Below the pieces are notes generated by a model. It was given only the letters and a program-made list of their open reading frames with translations, made no database searches and was not told the origin of the DNA. Position numbers and translations under genes: made by a program. Of a stretch of 64,000 nt of DNA, positions 47,268-58,085 are shown piece after piece; the stretch's first letter is position 1; each line of letters starts with the position of its first letter. Source of the stretch: Anaspis maculata. Taxonomy: Eukaryota > Arthropoda > Insecta > Coleoptera > Scraptiidae. The stretch lies in the NCBI GenBank assembly GCA_949128115.1, contig OX421966.1, forward strand, positions 56,913,416 to 56,977,415. Direction: 5' to 3'.

Positions 47268-48282
47268 ACTTGAAGGTGCATGCTGTAGTGTTCTGGTCAT
47301 TAGTAGACGCCGGGCAGTGCCGACTAAAGTTCAAATCGATTTTTCCTACCTCGAAAAACAGAGTTACAGATCGAATAGATGATTTTCGTGAAGAATACAG
47401 TTTAGTCTGATGGCCTCTGAGATATTTTCAAAGATGAATACCTCTAACAGTAAAAAAAAGTTTTGTGAAAATTGTCAAAGAAAAAACAGGTTTTCTCAAG
47501 TCAACTTGTTCGAACTTGTTTTTATCCAAATTTACACATCGGATTCAAGTTCAGGACATTGAATTTAGTCGGAAAAGATACCAATCTTGTCGTGATCGAT
47601 TCTTCATGGCCCAGGAAGAAAAAGAGCCACCCAGCCAAGCTTCGCCCTTCCCCACGACCCCCCTCCAGCAAAGATCGACACTTTTTGTGCCAAAACTGTA
47701 TCAACTGGTTGTGATGCGTCGAACTACGACGTATTTGCATTTATTGGATTGACGGGTTCCATCGGGTTCTATACCTTTCATTTTGAGTTGCAATTTTTCA
47801 CCCCCCCTCCAATAACTTGAAGCTTCGAGGTGCGATTTTTGGCAATTTCAGATATGTAGTAGGGCACATAATTCTGGACAGAATATAAAATTTTCAGGAC
47901 GTTCATATCTTTGCCGAGGTTTTGGCAATTTTTTTACCATGTTTCCTGTACTGAAACAAAGTTGGCCTTAAAATGTATTAAAACAACGTATAAAGGCAGC
48001 ATTTGGAACTTGGCTTGTGAAAATGTACTCCTCACTCATTTCTACATGTAGTTTTAGCTAAACAAAACTAAAAAATACCGACTGTGGTACCAGAGACCGA
48101 CCAGGAACCATTTTTGCAGAATTTACCCCTAGCAAGTATATTAACCGCAATACAGTGTCTCTGGCGCAAAATCTCGCGTGGCGCCACATCTGGAATTGCG
48201 AAGGAGGGTCTTCTGAACAAGTATGCCAAATTTCATGCTTTGATCACAAAATGCACAGACCATTCCGCTAACCCCCCCACTA
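47268..48282. repeat. Foldback 2, right arm
   Basis: It is the inverted copy of the left arm. It lacks ~8 bp near its outer end that the left arm keeps. Confidence 0.82.
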
Positions 48283-49137
48283 ATTTGTTCAAAATGGTGC
48301 GACTCTAGAGAAACATGGGCTACTCTTAGGAGTTTGAACGTCTTGCCCAATGTGAATGATAAAAAAAAACATTCAAGTCCACTTATAAAATTCCGAGGAC
48401 ATTGATAATTACTTTACTTCTTTTTTCCATAACGTTTCAGGCTGTTCTAAAAAAGTTGATTTCTATTCCAGTAACAGTTTCACACCTTGTCTGGGCTCCA
48501 ATTTTGTGATGACGTGTGCTGGGGAAGTTCACTTTTTGGGCACTTATAGATCTAATGCTTTAGGTGCAATTGATGTTTCTCTGGAGATGCTCAAATGTTG
48601 TAGTCCAGTGATTGATCGGTTTATTGTCTCTGGATTACAGTTGCATAGAACAGTGGTATTTCCCCTGGCAGTGGGAGATTGCTATAGAAGAACTGTTGTC
48701 AGATAAATCTAAGCCTAGAGAATCTCTTGACCTTAGATGAGTCAGTATTTCACCTACAATGTCCAAGATTTTTGGAAAAGTGTTGTATCGACAAATGTTT
48801 GGTTATTTTACTTCAAATCATCTAGGTCAGTCGGGTTTCGGGTCTGGTTTCAGTACTTCTACTGACCTGGCAAACGTCGTCGATGACATCATTGATGCAT
48901 ACGATAAAGGTCTGGCCAGTGCCTTGGTGTTGTTGGATTACTCCAAGGCACTCGATACAATCAATCACGAACTACTCCTTGCTGAACTCAAATTCTCCGG
49001 TTTTAATGGTTCTTCTGTTGTTTCCATAACATCTAATTTTGAATACAGATATCAGCGCGTTTCTGTTGATAATGTTTCATCATCTACTTCAAGTGATAGA
49101 TTTGGCGTGCCGCAGGGTTCAATACTCGGTCCATCGT

Positions 49138-49365
49138 TATTTATTGTTTATAAATAAATAAATAAATAAATGTTTTCCTCCTTATCGGCCTGCACCGGCC
49201 ATAGGAGTTTTTGCCCTTTATTATCATATCACATTTACATGAAAAATTGCAAATTGGACAAACACAAACATCCAGACTTCTTCCGGGAATCGAACCCGGG
49301 GCTCTCGCGGCCGCAGGCAGCCACACAACCACCTGCGCCACGAGGCCGTCTATTTATTGTTTATA
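49138..49365 (-). mobile_element. tRNA-derived SINE 1 with 15-bp target duplication
   Basis: TATTTATTGTTTATA occurs at 49138-49152 and 49351-49365 and encloses a 198-bp element (49153-49350) in minus orientation. The head reads GGCCTCGTGGCGCAGGTGG, with a polymerase III A box (TGGCGCAGGTGG, about 49340-49329). The B box GGGTTCGATTCCC lies at 49297-49285. The body ends in an (ATTT)n tail at the low-coordinate side. It lies within the RT gene between GxLGP and YADD, so it postdates the LINE. SINEs move using LINE enzymes. Confidence 0.93.
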
Positions 49366-49568
49366 CTTCTGACGTTTCAACATGCACGGATAAATGCAAA
49401 GTCCAAGCCTACGCCGATGACACGCAGTTATATTTCAGCTTTAATTACTCAGACTTTTTTTTGCGGCTCGTGAGTATATTCAGAAAGACTTGGATAAGTT
49501 GAGCTCCTTTTCTAAGGAGCACGCTTCACTCCCGAGTCCTTCAAAATCCTGTGCTTCATTATTCGCAA

Positions 49569-49934
49569 CTAAAAAAAAAATATTTTTGTTTCAATCGTTT
49601 ATTAACGTCGGCTTATTTCCGCAACGAGGCCTAATACCGACGCCGGTGAATGCTTCCCTCCACTATACCGGAAATTTTGCCGAACCCCTGTGTGTTCCAA
49701 CACAGGGTAGGGATTTTTAATGACCACCAACATCGCATGGGGTCGGCACCATCGTTCGTATTTTACGTGCTATGCGACACGGCGCGTCTTGCATTTAGCA
49801 AGCATCCCAACTAAACCAAGGAGCTTGTTTTCGAGGCCAAAAATCCGTCCCCGGCGGAGATCGAACCCGCGACCTCTGGAGTGGTAGTCGAACGCGCTAA
49901 CTAACCACACCACAAGCTCCTCAAAATAATTTTG
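49569..49934 (-). mobile_element. tRNA-derived SINE 2
   Basis: On the minus strand, starting at 49920, the head reads GGAGCTTGTGGTGTGGTTAG with an A box near 49914-49902. The B box GGGTTCGATCTC lies at 49868-49857. The head folds like a tRNA, and ACAAGCTCC and GGAGCTTGT close it at both ends (49820-49920). A ~240-bp unrelated body follows, containing CCGGTATAGTGGAGGG, and ends AT-rich near 49581. A probable target duplication is AAAATATTTTTG against AAAATAATTTTG (one mismatch). Head and body differ from SINE 1, so two SINE families hit the same LINE. Confidence 0.82.
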
Positions 49935-50570
49935 ATTGAATAATGTTTTTTCTCTTAGAATTGATGATGTTCAAATCCCATACGTTGATTCAACTTGCAA
50001 TCTTGGCCTTGATACAAAATTTGAGATTCAAGGATGACGTTATCACTTTTGAAAAAATCTTATTCAGCTTTAAAACTACACACATACTGAACTTCCCTTG
50101 AAGAAACACCTCTGCAATACTCTTGTACCCTCTTCTTACAATTACTGTAGTTTCATCTACGAGTATGAGCCTTGTCTTGATTCTGTCACAGAAAGTAGAG
50201 TACAGAGAATTCAAAATGCCTGTATAAGATGTTTATATACGGTCTTAGAAAGTATGATCACGTGTCTTTGAAGTTGTCCAAAGTTTGTTGTCTCAACATG
50301 GAACAGCGTCGCATCTCCCAGTTCAGGAATAACTTTCTTCACAAGGTTTTAAGTTCGATTTATGCAATGTAGCGTTGAGGGGTGAACTTGTATCACGAAC
50401 AGACGCTTGTTCCATAGGCTTAAATTTGAGATGGTCTCATAATAGATTGACAATGCCTCACCACCATAGAACTTTATTCCGAAGATTTTTGACATACAAC
50501 TCTGTGGAACTTTGGTGGCTACAGAGCCATCCTTTTTGTTTTTTAAAAGCAAGCTTATCAGGTAGATAGG

Positions 50571-50944
50571 TTCGGGTGAAATTTGATTTTTTATGCTTCT
50601 TTTTTCTCCGGCTTCTTGACCTTCAACTGAGTTCGTTACTACAGTTGTTTTTTGCTTTTTTTTTACTTGAGCGTAATTGCTGTTTCTCTAATATTCTATT
50701 CTCCTGCACTATAAATATGATTTCTGTTGATTTTGTGGTAATTTCTGGTACAATGAATTTTTCATCATCATCGTCATCATTTTTTTTTCATTCATTTTTC
50801 TTGTGATGAAAACAGCAAATAATTTTGTTTTTCTTTCTCATTTCATACAATTCGTGTGTTGTGAATTATTGTTTGCTTTTTTTTATGCTATGCATTTATT
50901 CCTAGACTGTCATATATTCTATTTTGTAAAATGTTGAGAGGAAT
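50571..50944. other. T-rich stretch after the LINE
   Basis: Many T-runs and a TCATCATCATCG stretch. Possibly the LINE 3' UTR. No gene. Confidence 0.4.
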
Positions 50945-51130
50945 CCAGGAACGAATTTCCTGGAAACGAATTCCCCCGAAATTGATTTTCCAAAAGTAGT
51001 TTCCCCTAGAAGAAATTTCCCCAGAAGTAATTCTACCGCAATAAACTTCTCTCGGAAATAATTTCCCCTGGGAGGAATTTCCCCAAAATAAATTCCACCA
51101 GAATGAAATTCCCTTGGTAAAAATTTCCAT
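50945..51130. repeat. ~16-bp tandem repeat block, GGGGAAATTxxTTCC type
   Basis: Around ten units of about 14-19 bp on the minus strand, such as GGGGAAATTCCTCCCA and GGGAATTCGTTTCCA, are partly self-complementary. It abuts GAGCCC array 2, as the GGACAACTTGACGCCA blocks do for array 1. Confidence 0.7.
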
Positions 51131-52240
51131 AGAAAAAAATCACTAAATCAAATAAAGCTCCAAAAGACATGGAAAAACCACAAGGGGGACTAATGAAACC
51201 CTGTCTAATAAAAGTAGGCAAAAGAGGGGTTACTGGAACTCTGAAAGCCATGAAAAAATATAAGAGGACTCATTAGGTCTCCAAACGACACATTGCGGCA
51301 TAAGGGGGCTCAATAGAAATCCGAACGGTACAGAAAAATGCTAAAGGGCTCAGTAGGGCTCAGACGATATTGGTGATACAAGGGGGCCCAAGAGGCTCTA
51401 TATAACAAAAGGAAGCAAGAGGCTCTATACAACAAAAGAAGGCAAAACGCGCCTCACAGGTACTCTAGAAGCCAATTAAAACATAAGTGAGCTGACTAAA
51501 GCGCAAAGCTACACATTTGGGTAGGAGCGGAAACAAGGGGTCCGATAGAGCTCCGAAAGTCATGGAAAAACGATGAGGGGGCCTAATGAAGCTGTGTGAA
51601 ATAAAAAAAGGCAAAAGAGGGCTTCCTGGAATCCTAGATGCCACGAATCGAAAACACATGGGGGGCTAATCAGGGCTCCAACTAAATACATTGGGACCCA
51701 AGAAAGCCGTAGGGGACTCCAAATGATATAATGGTAGAAGGTGATTACCATCCTCTGGAAGTGACGGAAAATGTAATAGCGCTCAGCAACGCTTCAAATC
51801 AAATTAAAAACGCACTGAGGGGGCCAATAAAACCTGGATAACATGAGATGAAAAAAAAGGGGCATAGTGGAATTTTGGAAGCCATGAAGTACATAAGGGG
51901 GCTCATTAGGCTCAATTATTCTTGGAGACATAAGGGGGTCTGTTTTGGGACGGAATATCGCATACAGACGGCACAACGCTGCTTGCTGCTCCGGAAGTCA
52001 CGGAAAATGCAAGAGGGCTCAGCGCAGGGCTTCAAATTATATTGAAGACGGAATAGGGGGGGGGGGAATTGAGCTCTTGATAACATAAGACTACAAAAGG
52101 GGCTTTACTGGAAGTCTGAGAATTACGAAAAACATAAGAGGGCTCATTTAGGGCTCAAAAATCACACTAGAAAAGATGAGGGGCTTTATAGAGCCCGAAT
52201 ATTACATGAAGGTGGAAGGAGCTTAATAGCGCTCCTAGAA
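51131..52240. repeat. Degenerate GAGCCC tandem array 2 (inverted orientation)
   Basis: On the plus strand units read like AAGGGGGCTCAATAG followed by AAATCCGAACGGTACAGAAAAATG. Their reverse complements match the unit of array 1 (for example GAGCCCCCTTATG then TTTGGAG). A run of 11 G lies at 52056-52066. There is no coding capacity. Confidence 0.7.
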
Positions 52241-55200
52241 CTCGCTGTACTAGGAGAATTGCTCGAAATAATGCAAGGAATAGCAATTGTGCTAGACTTT
52301 GCACTTCTTAATTTAAAATATTCATAATTTGAATAAAGTCCATCTATTATTATTTATCATTGATATTTTAGATTTTGTCTCAAGAAAGTGTAATAGGTCC
52401 CTGAAATATATTTCTGAAGTCCCTTAAACTCGCGACTCTACGTACCGTAATGCTACAGGTAGTTACAAGTTTTTTCCACTAATTTGGAGTTATCCATACA
52501 CATTTTGCATGACACGTACCTAATGGCTCGTTGGAGACTTTGGTAACTATCAACCTAATGCTTCATGCCTCAGGCCTTAGCCCCACTGCTAGCCCTTGCT
52601 AGCCCTTCAGCTTCCCACTGCAAGCACGAGTATGAAGGCCGGAAAAGCAGAATTTTCTCAGTCAAATATGCATAACACAGGTACCCTTCCACCTACAGTG
52701 GGAATTGATTTGTTTGAACCAATGATAGTGACGGATGAACGGATAATGAACAGACGAAGTGTTGTGCCCCATTCAGATGCTCCACTATGAAAGCCATGCA
52801 TTTCAAGCTACCAGCGGCTCTCCTCATATCAGTTCTGTAATCCTTGAAATGCGACATTTCATAGCGAAAGAGGTCAACCTGCAGTATTCACATGTGACAA
52901 TGATGACACCAATTGTGTCCCTGCAGAACGACAACACGAAGAATTCAAGTGAACGGTCAATCAAGGAAAAATAGAATGCATAAATTTGGTGTCAGAAGTG
53001 AGATTAAAACTGATTATATGCAATTGTCACGACAGGAAATAGCGAAAACGCACCGTGTAAATTAGAATGATCAAAATCTGTCAGATCAATTATGGCACTT
53101 CCGTCCTCCTCACTGCTGCCAACTTCACATGCATTCGCTATTTCAACTTCCAGATTATTTTGCTTCTCAATAAATACAATAAAAATATTGTACTTGCACT
53201 TGAAAATTCTGTGCTACTTCGCAGTCAAAGTTTTCTCATATCAAATCTTCATATAAAAGCAGAAACGTTCAATCTGAACGTTGAACAGCTATTGCATTTT
53301 GAAAAAGTAACGGTGCCATCTCCTTCCCAACAGAGAATCACAAGAAACAAGCTCGATTATCGCATGGCCTTGTCAACCTTATGAAGAAGAAAACTGCGAC
53401 CGATTATAGAACAGTCGCTAATTTGGCAGCGACTGAGCTCACAGCAATTGCAAAATAGATCCCGAATGGGTGCTATTACCCCTTCCGTAATAATAAGGCA
53501 ACGGAGAGCAATGATCCGGCAAGTGACGCTCGCAAGACCCACCGCTGCTATATTCAAAAGTTTTAATAATGATAGAGGAGAGCGATGAGTCGGAGAATCG
53601 TCGAGTGGGCGTTTGGGTAGCTAAGTATACCAAAGACGGAGAGGGAGATGTGGACCCGCGAAGAAGTGAGTCGTCGCATTATTAAGTTTCGTGGAATCGT
53701 CGACGGTTATTTTGAAGTCAAAGTTTAAATTGCCCAGGAATTCGCTTGTTAACACCGGAGGCGTCATAATTGAGAGCCACGAGGACGCCGTGTGTTCTCG
53801 AATGGCTTTATTAAAAAAAAAACGGGGCGTCGGGATGCCTCCACTACCATACACCCTTTACGCGACGCCTCCTCCTCGTGCTCCTGCCCATTACTGTCGG
53901 AACGCATATTTACCAGTTTTTCCAATCATGAAAGTTTTTATGACGGTGGTGCGAGTGCGTGTCTCATCCGATGTTGATGGCTTCATCACCTATTCAAACC
54001 TTTTTATAAAGTCTTAAAAGTTTTACTCATCTTGTCGATCATCCATTTTGATTTTATCATCAATGTTATCGATCTCAGTGCAGTCGAAAGAATGTTTGCA
54101 AAGTTGAGGTGGGCCAGAGGGACAAGAGTTGGACTAATTTTGTGATTCGAAGAGGCGAGTTAGGAATGACTAGCTGAAAATATCATGATGATTTTGACGT
54201 AATCAATACTTTAGTGTTCTTATAGCTATGGTTCACATAACGAATTGGGGATTTGAGTTCTCGAAGTTGGTCACGAGAAGCTGCCTGAAAAAAGTTGGCT
54301 TAATACTATTTTGTCAATATGTACAGGCAAAAAGATGGAAGGTTCAGGAATGTCTGAATAGAATGGAATATTATCCAGGTACCTACATGGAAACTTGTAA
54401 TTGGTTTTGTTATTACATACACGAGATGATGAGAGAGTGAGCTTTCAAGCCTGCCTATGACTGGCCGCTTATCAAACATTTAAGCACAAGATTATTAGGT
54501 ACGTAATAATGGATATTGATGCAAGGAAATGGGTAATTCTCGAAACTGAATTGCCGATTGGCCCATGAAAAATCCATAAAGACTTTATGTTTGGCTTATT
54601 ATTTACAAGACAATAAAATCGGATTTATACTCCAGGGGTATGCTTACTACAGCCATCTACAAAGAGTGTAAGCTCGTTGACGAAAATTGAATCGCTTTAG
54701 GTTTCATAAAAATTTAATGGCTTTGCCATGTCGCGGGATGTCGGGAATCCATCAAACAGGATTGACTGTAGCAGTATTGCATTACCTGGCCATAGCATCG
54801 GAGCAAATAGTTTCCTCTTCAAATGTCACTACTTTTCTGAATGTAATATAGTACCTACATCACATATGGAGGCGGGAAATGCATCATTACATTAGTCCCA
54901 GCCTGAGGGAAGTATGATGCATTTACCGGCGCAAATAAGTATGTATGCTATTTTACTCACAACCATGTATACCTAGCTTCAGCATTACAGGAGTTCAAAA
55001 GTTGAAATTTAGGAATCAACTTTTTGACATAACTTCCAGATCAGTTGATCGATTTCACTAAAACTTGTCTCAGGTAGGTAATATTGATTTACTCACTCAT
55101 TATTTTGTAAGATGTATTATTCTAAATTTTATTTTTCCAAAGCTGCTATTTAGGTATTCATTCTCCCGCGAAATAGATTTCGAGTCACTTTCCGCCGTTC

Positions 55201-55644
55201 TACATGATAATGAATCAGTTACCATACTATAGTGGTTGTGGGTGAAATGTTTTCATTGGTATGCGAAAAACTCACCAACGCTGCTAGACGGTAAAGAAGT
55301 TGTTTGTGGATTTCGAAGTCTTACCTGGAACAAAAAAAAATCGTTAAAAATCAACACAGCAGCTCTACACAGAGTCGTTGAACTGATTACGGCCTCACAT
55401 CTACCATAGTTCTCTTATATGTTCATTTTATCACCCACTATGTCGTGTTTGACCAAGAGTCTTTGCCCATTTATCTGATATGTCACTGATAAATTTTCAA
55501 AAACTGATCGCATTTTTGAAAGATTTCTCTTGTTTCCTTGAATTTTATAAGAGGGCGTTTTATATTAGATAGCCTTCCGCAACCTGTCGACGATTGTAAC
55601 CCCAACAATATTCATTATAGTACGCCGGATAGTGACATAAATTT
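52241..55644. other. No gene recognised
   Basis: Single-copy in appearance. The stretch 53,700-53,910 is GC-richer. Frames up to 108 codons (53691-54017) lack domains and overlap opposite-strand frames. Confidence 0.4.
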
Positions 55645-55965
55645 CTAAGTCATTTTATCACGCGACAGACTTGGTCAAATCGGTAGTTTTCTTGATGGCA
55701 AACATGAAGAACAACTTCTGTCACTCATGCGTCGGTTGCTTCAGAAGTTACAGGCTGTCAAACATGTCAAAAAAAGCTTACCTAAGTCATTCCATCACGA
55801 AACAGAAACGGTTAACTCGACAGTTTTTGTGAAGTCAAACAAGGAAAACAACTTCTGTCACTCATGCGTCAGTTGCTTCAGAAGTTACAGGGTGTCAAAC
55901 ATGTCAAAAAAAACTTACAGAAGTCATTTCATCACGAGACAAAAACCGTTAAATCCAAAGGGTCG
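55645..55965. repeat. 137-bp tandem repeat, ~2.3 copies
   Basis: ACAACTTCTGTCACTCATGC starts at 55711 and again at 55848. AAGTCATT(T/C)(T/C)ATCACG recurs near 55651, 55787 and 55922. Units differ by scattered substitutions. Confidence 0.85.
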
Positions 55966-56083
55966 GTAAATGGTTTGAACCCGGCGTTCGGGTAGTAACG
56001 CAGGTACCTATGACGTGGTCGCCGCGCCGTGGTCAGTATGACTGGTATTTAAGTGATATTTAAGTTATGCTCAACTTGGAATT

Positions 56084-56144
56084 GATGAGTTTGTTCCATA
56101 AGAGTACTTTTTGTCCCATTGTTTTGTATTCCAACAAACTCATC
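56084..56144. repeat. 12-bp inverted repeat just upstream of the satellite
   Basis: GATGAGTTTGTT (56084-56095) and AACAAACTCATC (56133-56144) are perfect inverted copies separated by 37 bp. Significance unknown. Confidence 0.5.
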
Positions 56145-56150
56145 TGAGAG

Positions 56151-57615
56151 TGTTCTGGAATGTTCCTGGTCGAACGTTCCAGACTAATCCTGAATATCCC
56201 AAAATATACCGGAACATTCTGGAATGTTGTGGAATGATCTCAAGTACTCTCGAATATTCTGTACTGCACCTCTACTAATACCAAGCTCCACACCAGGAAG
56301 GCTTCGAATAGTCCATAATGTTCCAGAAACTTTCAAGAGTGTCCTAGAATGTTCCACAATGATCTGGAATGTTTCGAGATGTTTTCGAACGTTCCAGACA
56401 ATTCCCAAACATTCCAGAATATACGGGAACATTCCGGAATGTTGTGGAATGATCTTGAATACTCTCGAATATTCTGTACTTATTCTGTACTGCACCTCTA
56501 CTAAAAGGTGGCTCCACACCAAAAAGGCTTCGAAAGGTTCACAATGTTGCAGGAACTTTCAAGGGTGTTCTGGAATGTTCCAGAGTGATGTGGAATGATC
56601 CGGGATGTTTTCGGGAGTTCCAGACTATTCCCGACAATTCCAGAACATTCTGGAATGTTACAGAATGATCTCAGATGTTCCACGATGATCTGGAATGTTC
56701 CAGGATGTTTCCGAACGTTCCAGACTATTTCCGATCATTCTAAAACATAATGAAACATTCTGGGATGTTTTCGAACGTTCCAGACTACTCACGAACATAG
56801 CGGAACATTCTGGAATGTTGTGAAATGATCACGAATGCTCTACAATGATCTGGAATGTTCCGGGATGTTTTTGAATGTTCTAGATGATCCCGACCATTTT
56901 AGAACATACCAAAACATTTTGGACTGTTATGGAATGATTTTGAATGCTCTACAATGATCTGGAATATTTCAAGATGTTTCCGAACATTCCAGACTATTCC
57001 CGACCATTCCAGAACATACCGGAACATTCTGGGGTGTTGTAGAATAATCTAGAATGTTCCGCAATGATCTGGAATGTTCCGGGATGTTTTCGAACGTTCC
57101 AGACTATTCTCGAACATTCTAGAACGTACCGGAACATTCAGGAATCTGAAATGTTGTGGAACGATCTTGAATGTAGGTACCACAATGAATTGGAATGTTC
57201 CGGGATGTTTTCGAACGTTCCAGACTATTCTCGAACATTCTAGAACGTACCGGAACATTCTGGAATCTGGAATGTTGTGGAACGATCTCGAATGTAGGTA
57301 CCACAATAAATTGGAATGTTTCGGAATGTTTCAGAACGTTCCAGACTATTCTCGAATATACCCGAACATTCTGGAATGTTGTGGAATAATCACGTGATGT
57401 TTCCAAACATCCCAAACTATTCCCGACCATTCCCAAACATACCGGAACATTTTGGAATGTTGTAGAATGATCTCGAATGTTCCACAATGATCTGAAATGT
57501 TCCGGGATGTTTCCGAACGTTCCAGGCTATTCCAGGATATTGTAGAACATACCGGAACATTCTGGAATGTTGTTGATTGATCTCGAATACTTTCGGATGT
57601 TCTGGACTATTCTAG
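56151..57615. repeat. Satellite of phased nGAAnnTTCn modules (heat-shock-element-like)
   Basis: About 1.46 kb consists of ~100-120-bp units (roughly 13) built from GAA and TTC triplets in alternating orientation with 2-bp gaps. Perfect three-module sites (GAAnnTTCnnGAA) occur at 56212-56224, 57112-57124, 57132-57144, 57233-57245 and 57253-57265. A frequent core, GGAACATTCTGGAATGTTG, extends to four or more phased modules. This is the consensus bound by trimeric heat-shock factor. Units share GATGTTT(T/C)CGAACGTTCCAG and ATTCTGGAATGTTGTGGAA. It is not coding: frames on both strands are repeat translations. Binding is inferred from the motif. Confidence 0.88.
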
Positions 57616-58085
57616 ACATTCTAGAGGGCGAAAGTTTCAGCCCATTTTCCATCAAAAAAACCCGCCCTCCAAATAAAACCAAGAACCTTCTTCATGGATG
57701 GGGCATAGAAGGCTACCACACCATATAACTTCTTTGATCCTACTGGGACTCGTTTCTGAGTTCCGGCACGCACCTCTGTACACTTTCTTTTATTATTCGA
57801 ACGTTGAAGACTATTTCCGAACATTCCAGAACATACCGAAATATTCTGGAATGTTGTTGAATGATCTCGAATACTCTCGAAAGTTCTGGACTGTTCTAGA
57901 CATTCCTAGAGAGCTAAAAATTTCCAGCCCTTATATCTTCAAAAGCACGCCCTTTAGGTAAAAACGGAAACCTTCTTCATCGATGGGGGATATAGGGCTA
58001 CCATACCATGTAACTCCCTTGATCGTAGCGGTACTCGTTTCTGAGTTTTAGCGGCACAAAGATTTGGCACTTACTTTTATTATAT
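57616..58085. repeat. Direct repeat of a non-satellite segment, with a satellite piece between
   Basis: Copies at about 57616-57795 and 57906-58085 share the order AACCTTCTTCAT(G/C)GATGGGG, GGCTACCA, CTCGTTTCTGAGTT and CTTTTATTAT. Between them (57797-57905) lies one more satellite unit with a GAAnnTTCnnGAA site near 57820. So a larger unit, satellite plus 180-bp segment, has been duplicated. Confidence 0.75.

Larger units (their letters stand above)
46117..48282. mobile_element. Foldback element 2 (~1 kb inverted arms, 126-bp loop)
   Basis: It starts TAGTGGCGGGGTTAACGG and ends in the inverted TAACCCCCCCACTA, flanked by the direct repeat ATT (46114-46116 and 48283-48285). The left arm (46117-47141) and right arm (47268-48282) align over their whole length with few differences by eye; for example CTCTTTTTCTTCCTGGGCCA occurs in inverted copies near 46784 and 47605. 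The arms have no coding capacity; the frames seen in them are mirror images. Terminal sequence, arm length and a 3-bp duplication are shared with foldback 1. A read-through transcript would form a ~1 kb hairpin. Confidence 0.88.
48490..50570 (+). mobile_element. L2/CR1-like LINE fragment interrupted by two SINEs
   Basis: The RT reads SNALGAIDVSLEMLKCCSP (near 48550), SKIFGKVLYRQMF (48760), QSGFGSGFSTSTDLANVVDD (48830), LVLLDYSKALDTINHELLL (48930) and GVPQGSILGPSLFIVY (49107-49152). After the first SINE, QAYADDTQLYFSF follows (49408), with the catalytic YADD intact. After the second SINE come a STCNLGLDTKFEI block (about 49990), RVQRIQNACI (about 50200) and a PHHHRTLFRR.F...LW C-terminus (50455-50515). 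Stops and frame changes occur besides the insertions, so the copy is dead. T-rich DNA to ~50,900 may be its 3' UTR. Confidence 0.85.

Noticed and set aside
46669..47752. Several 60-95-codon frames in foldback 2
   Set aside because: They appear as mirror pairs in the two arms with no family match and are a by-product of the inverted repeat.
49285..49350. tRNA gene on the minus strand
   Set aside because: It has A and B boxes, but it is followed by a SINE body and (ATTT)n tail inside a 15-bp duplication, and a canonical acceptor stem is not visible. It is a SINE head.
49820..49920. tRNA gene on the minus strand
   Set aside because: The closing stem is too far apart for a tRNA (101 bp) and a SINE-like body follows. 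Called a tRNA-derived SINE.
56184..57487. Frames of 85-124 codons in the satellite
   Set aside because: They are translations of the tandem unit on both strands, with repeated NIPECSG- and ERSRLFSN-like stretches.
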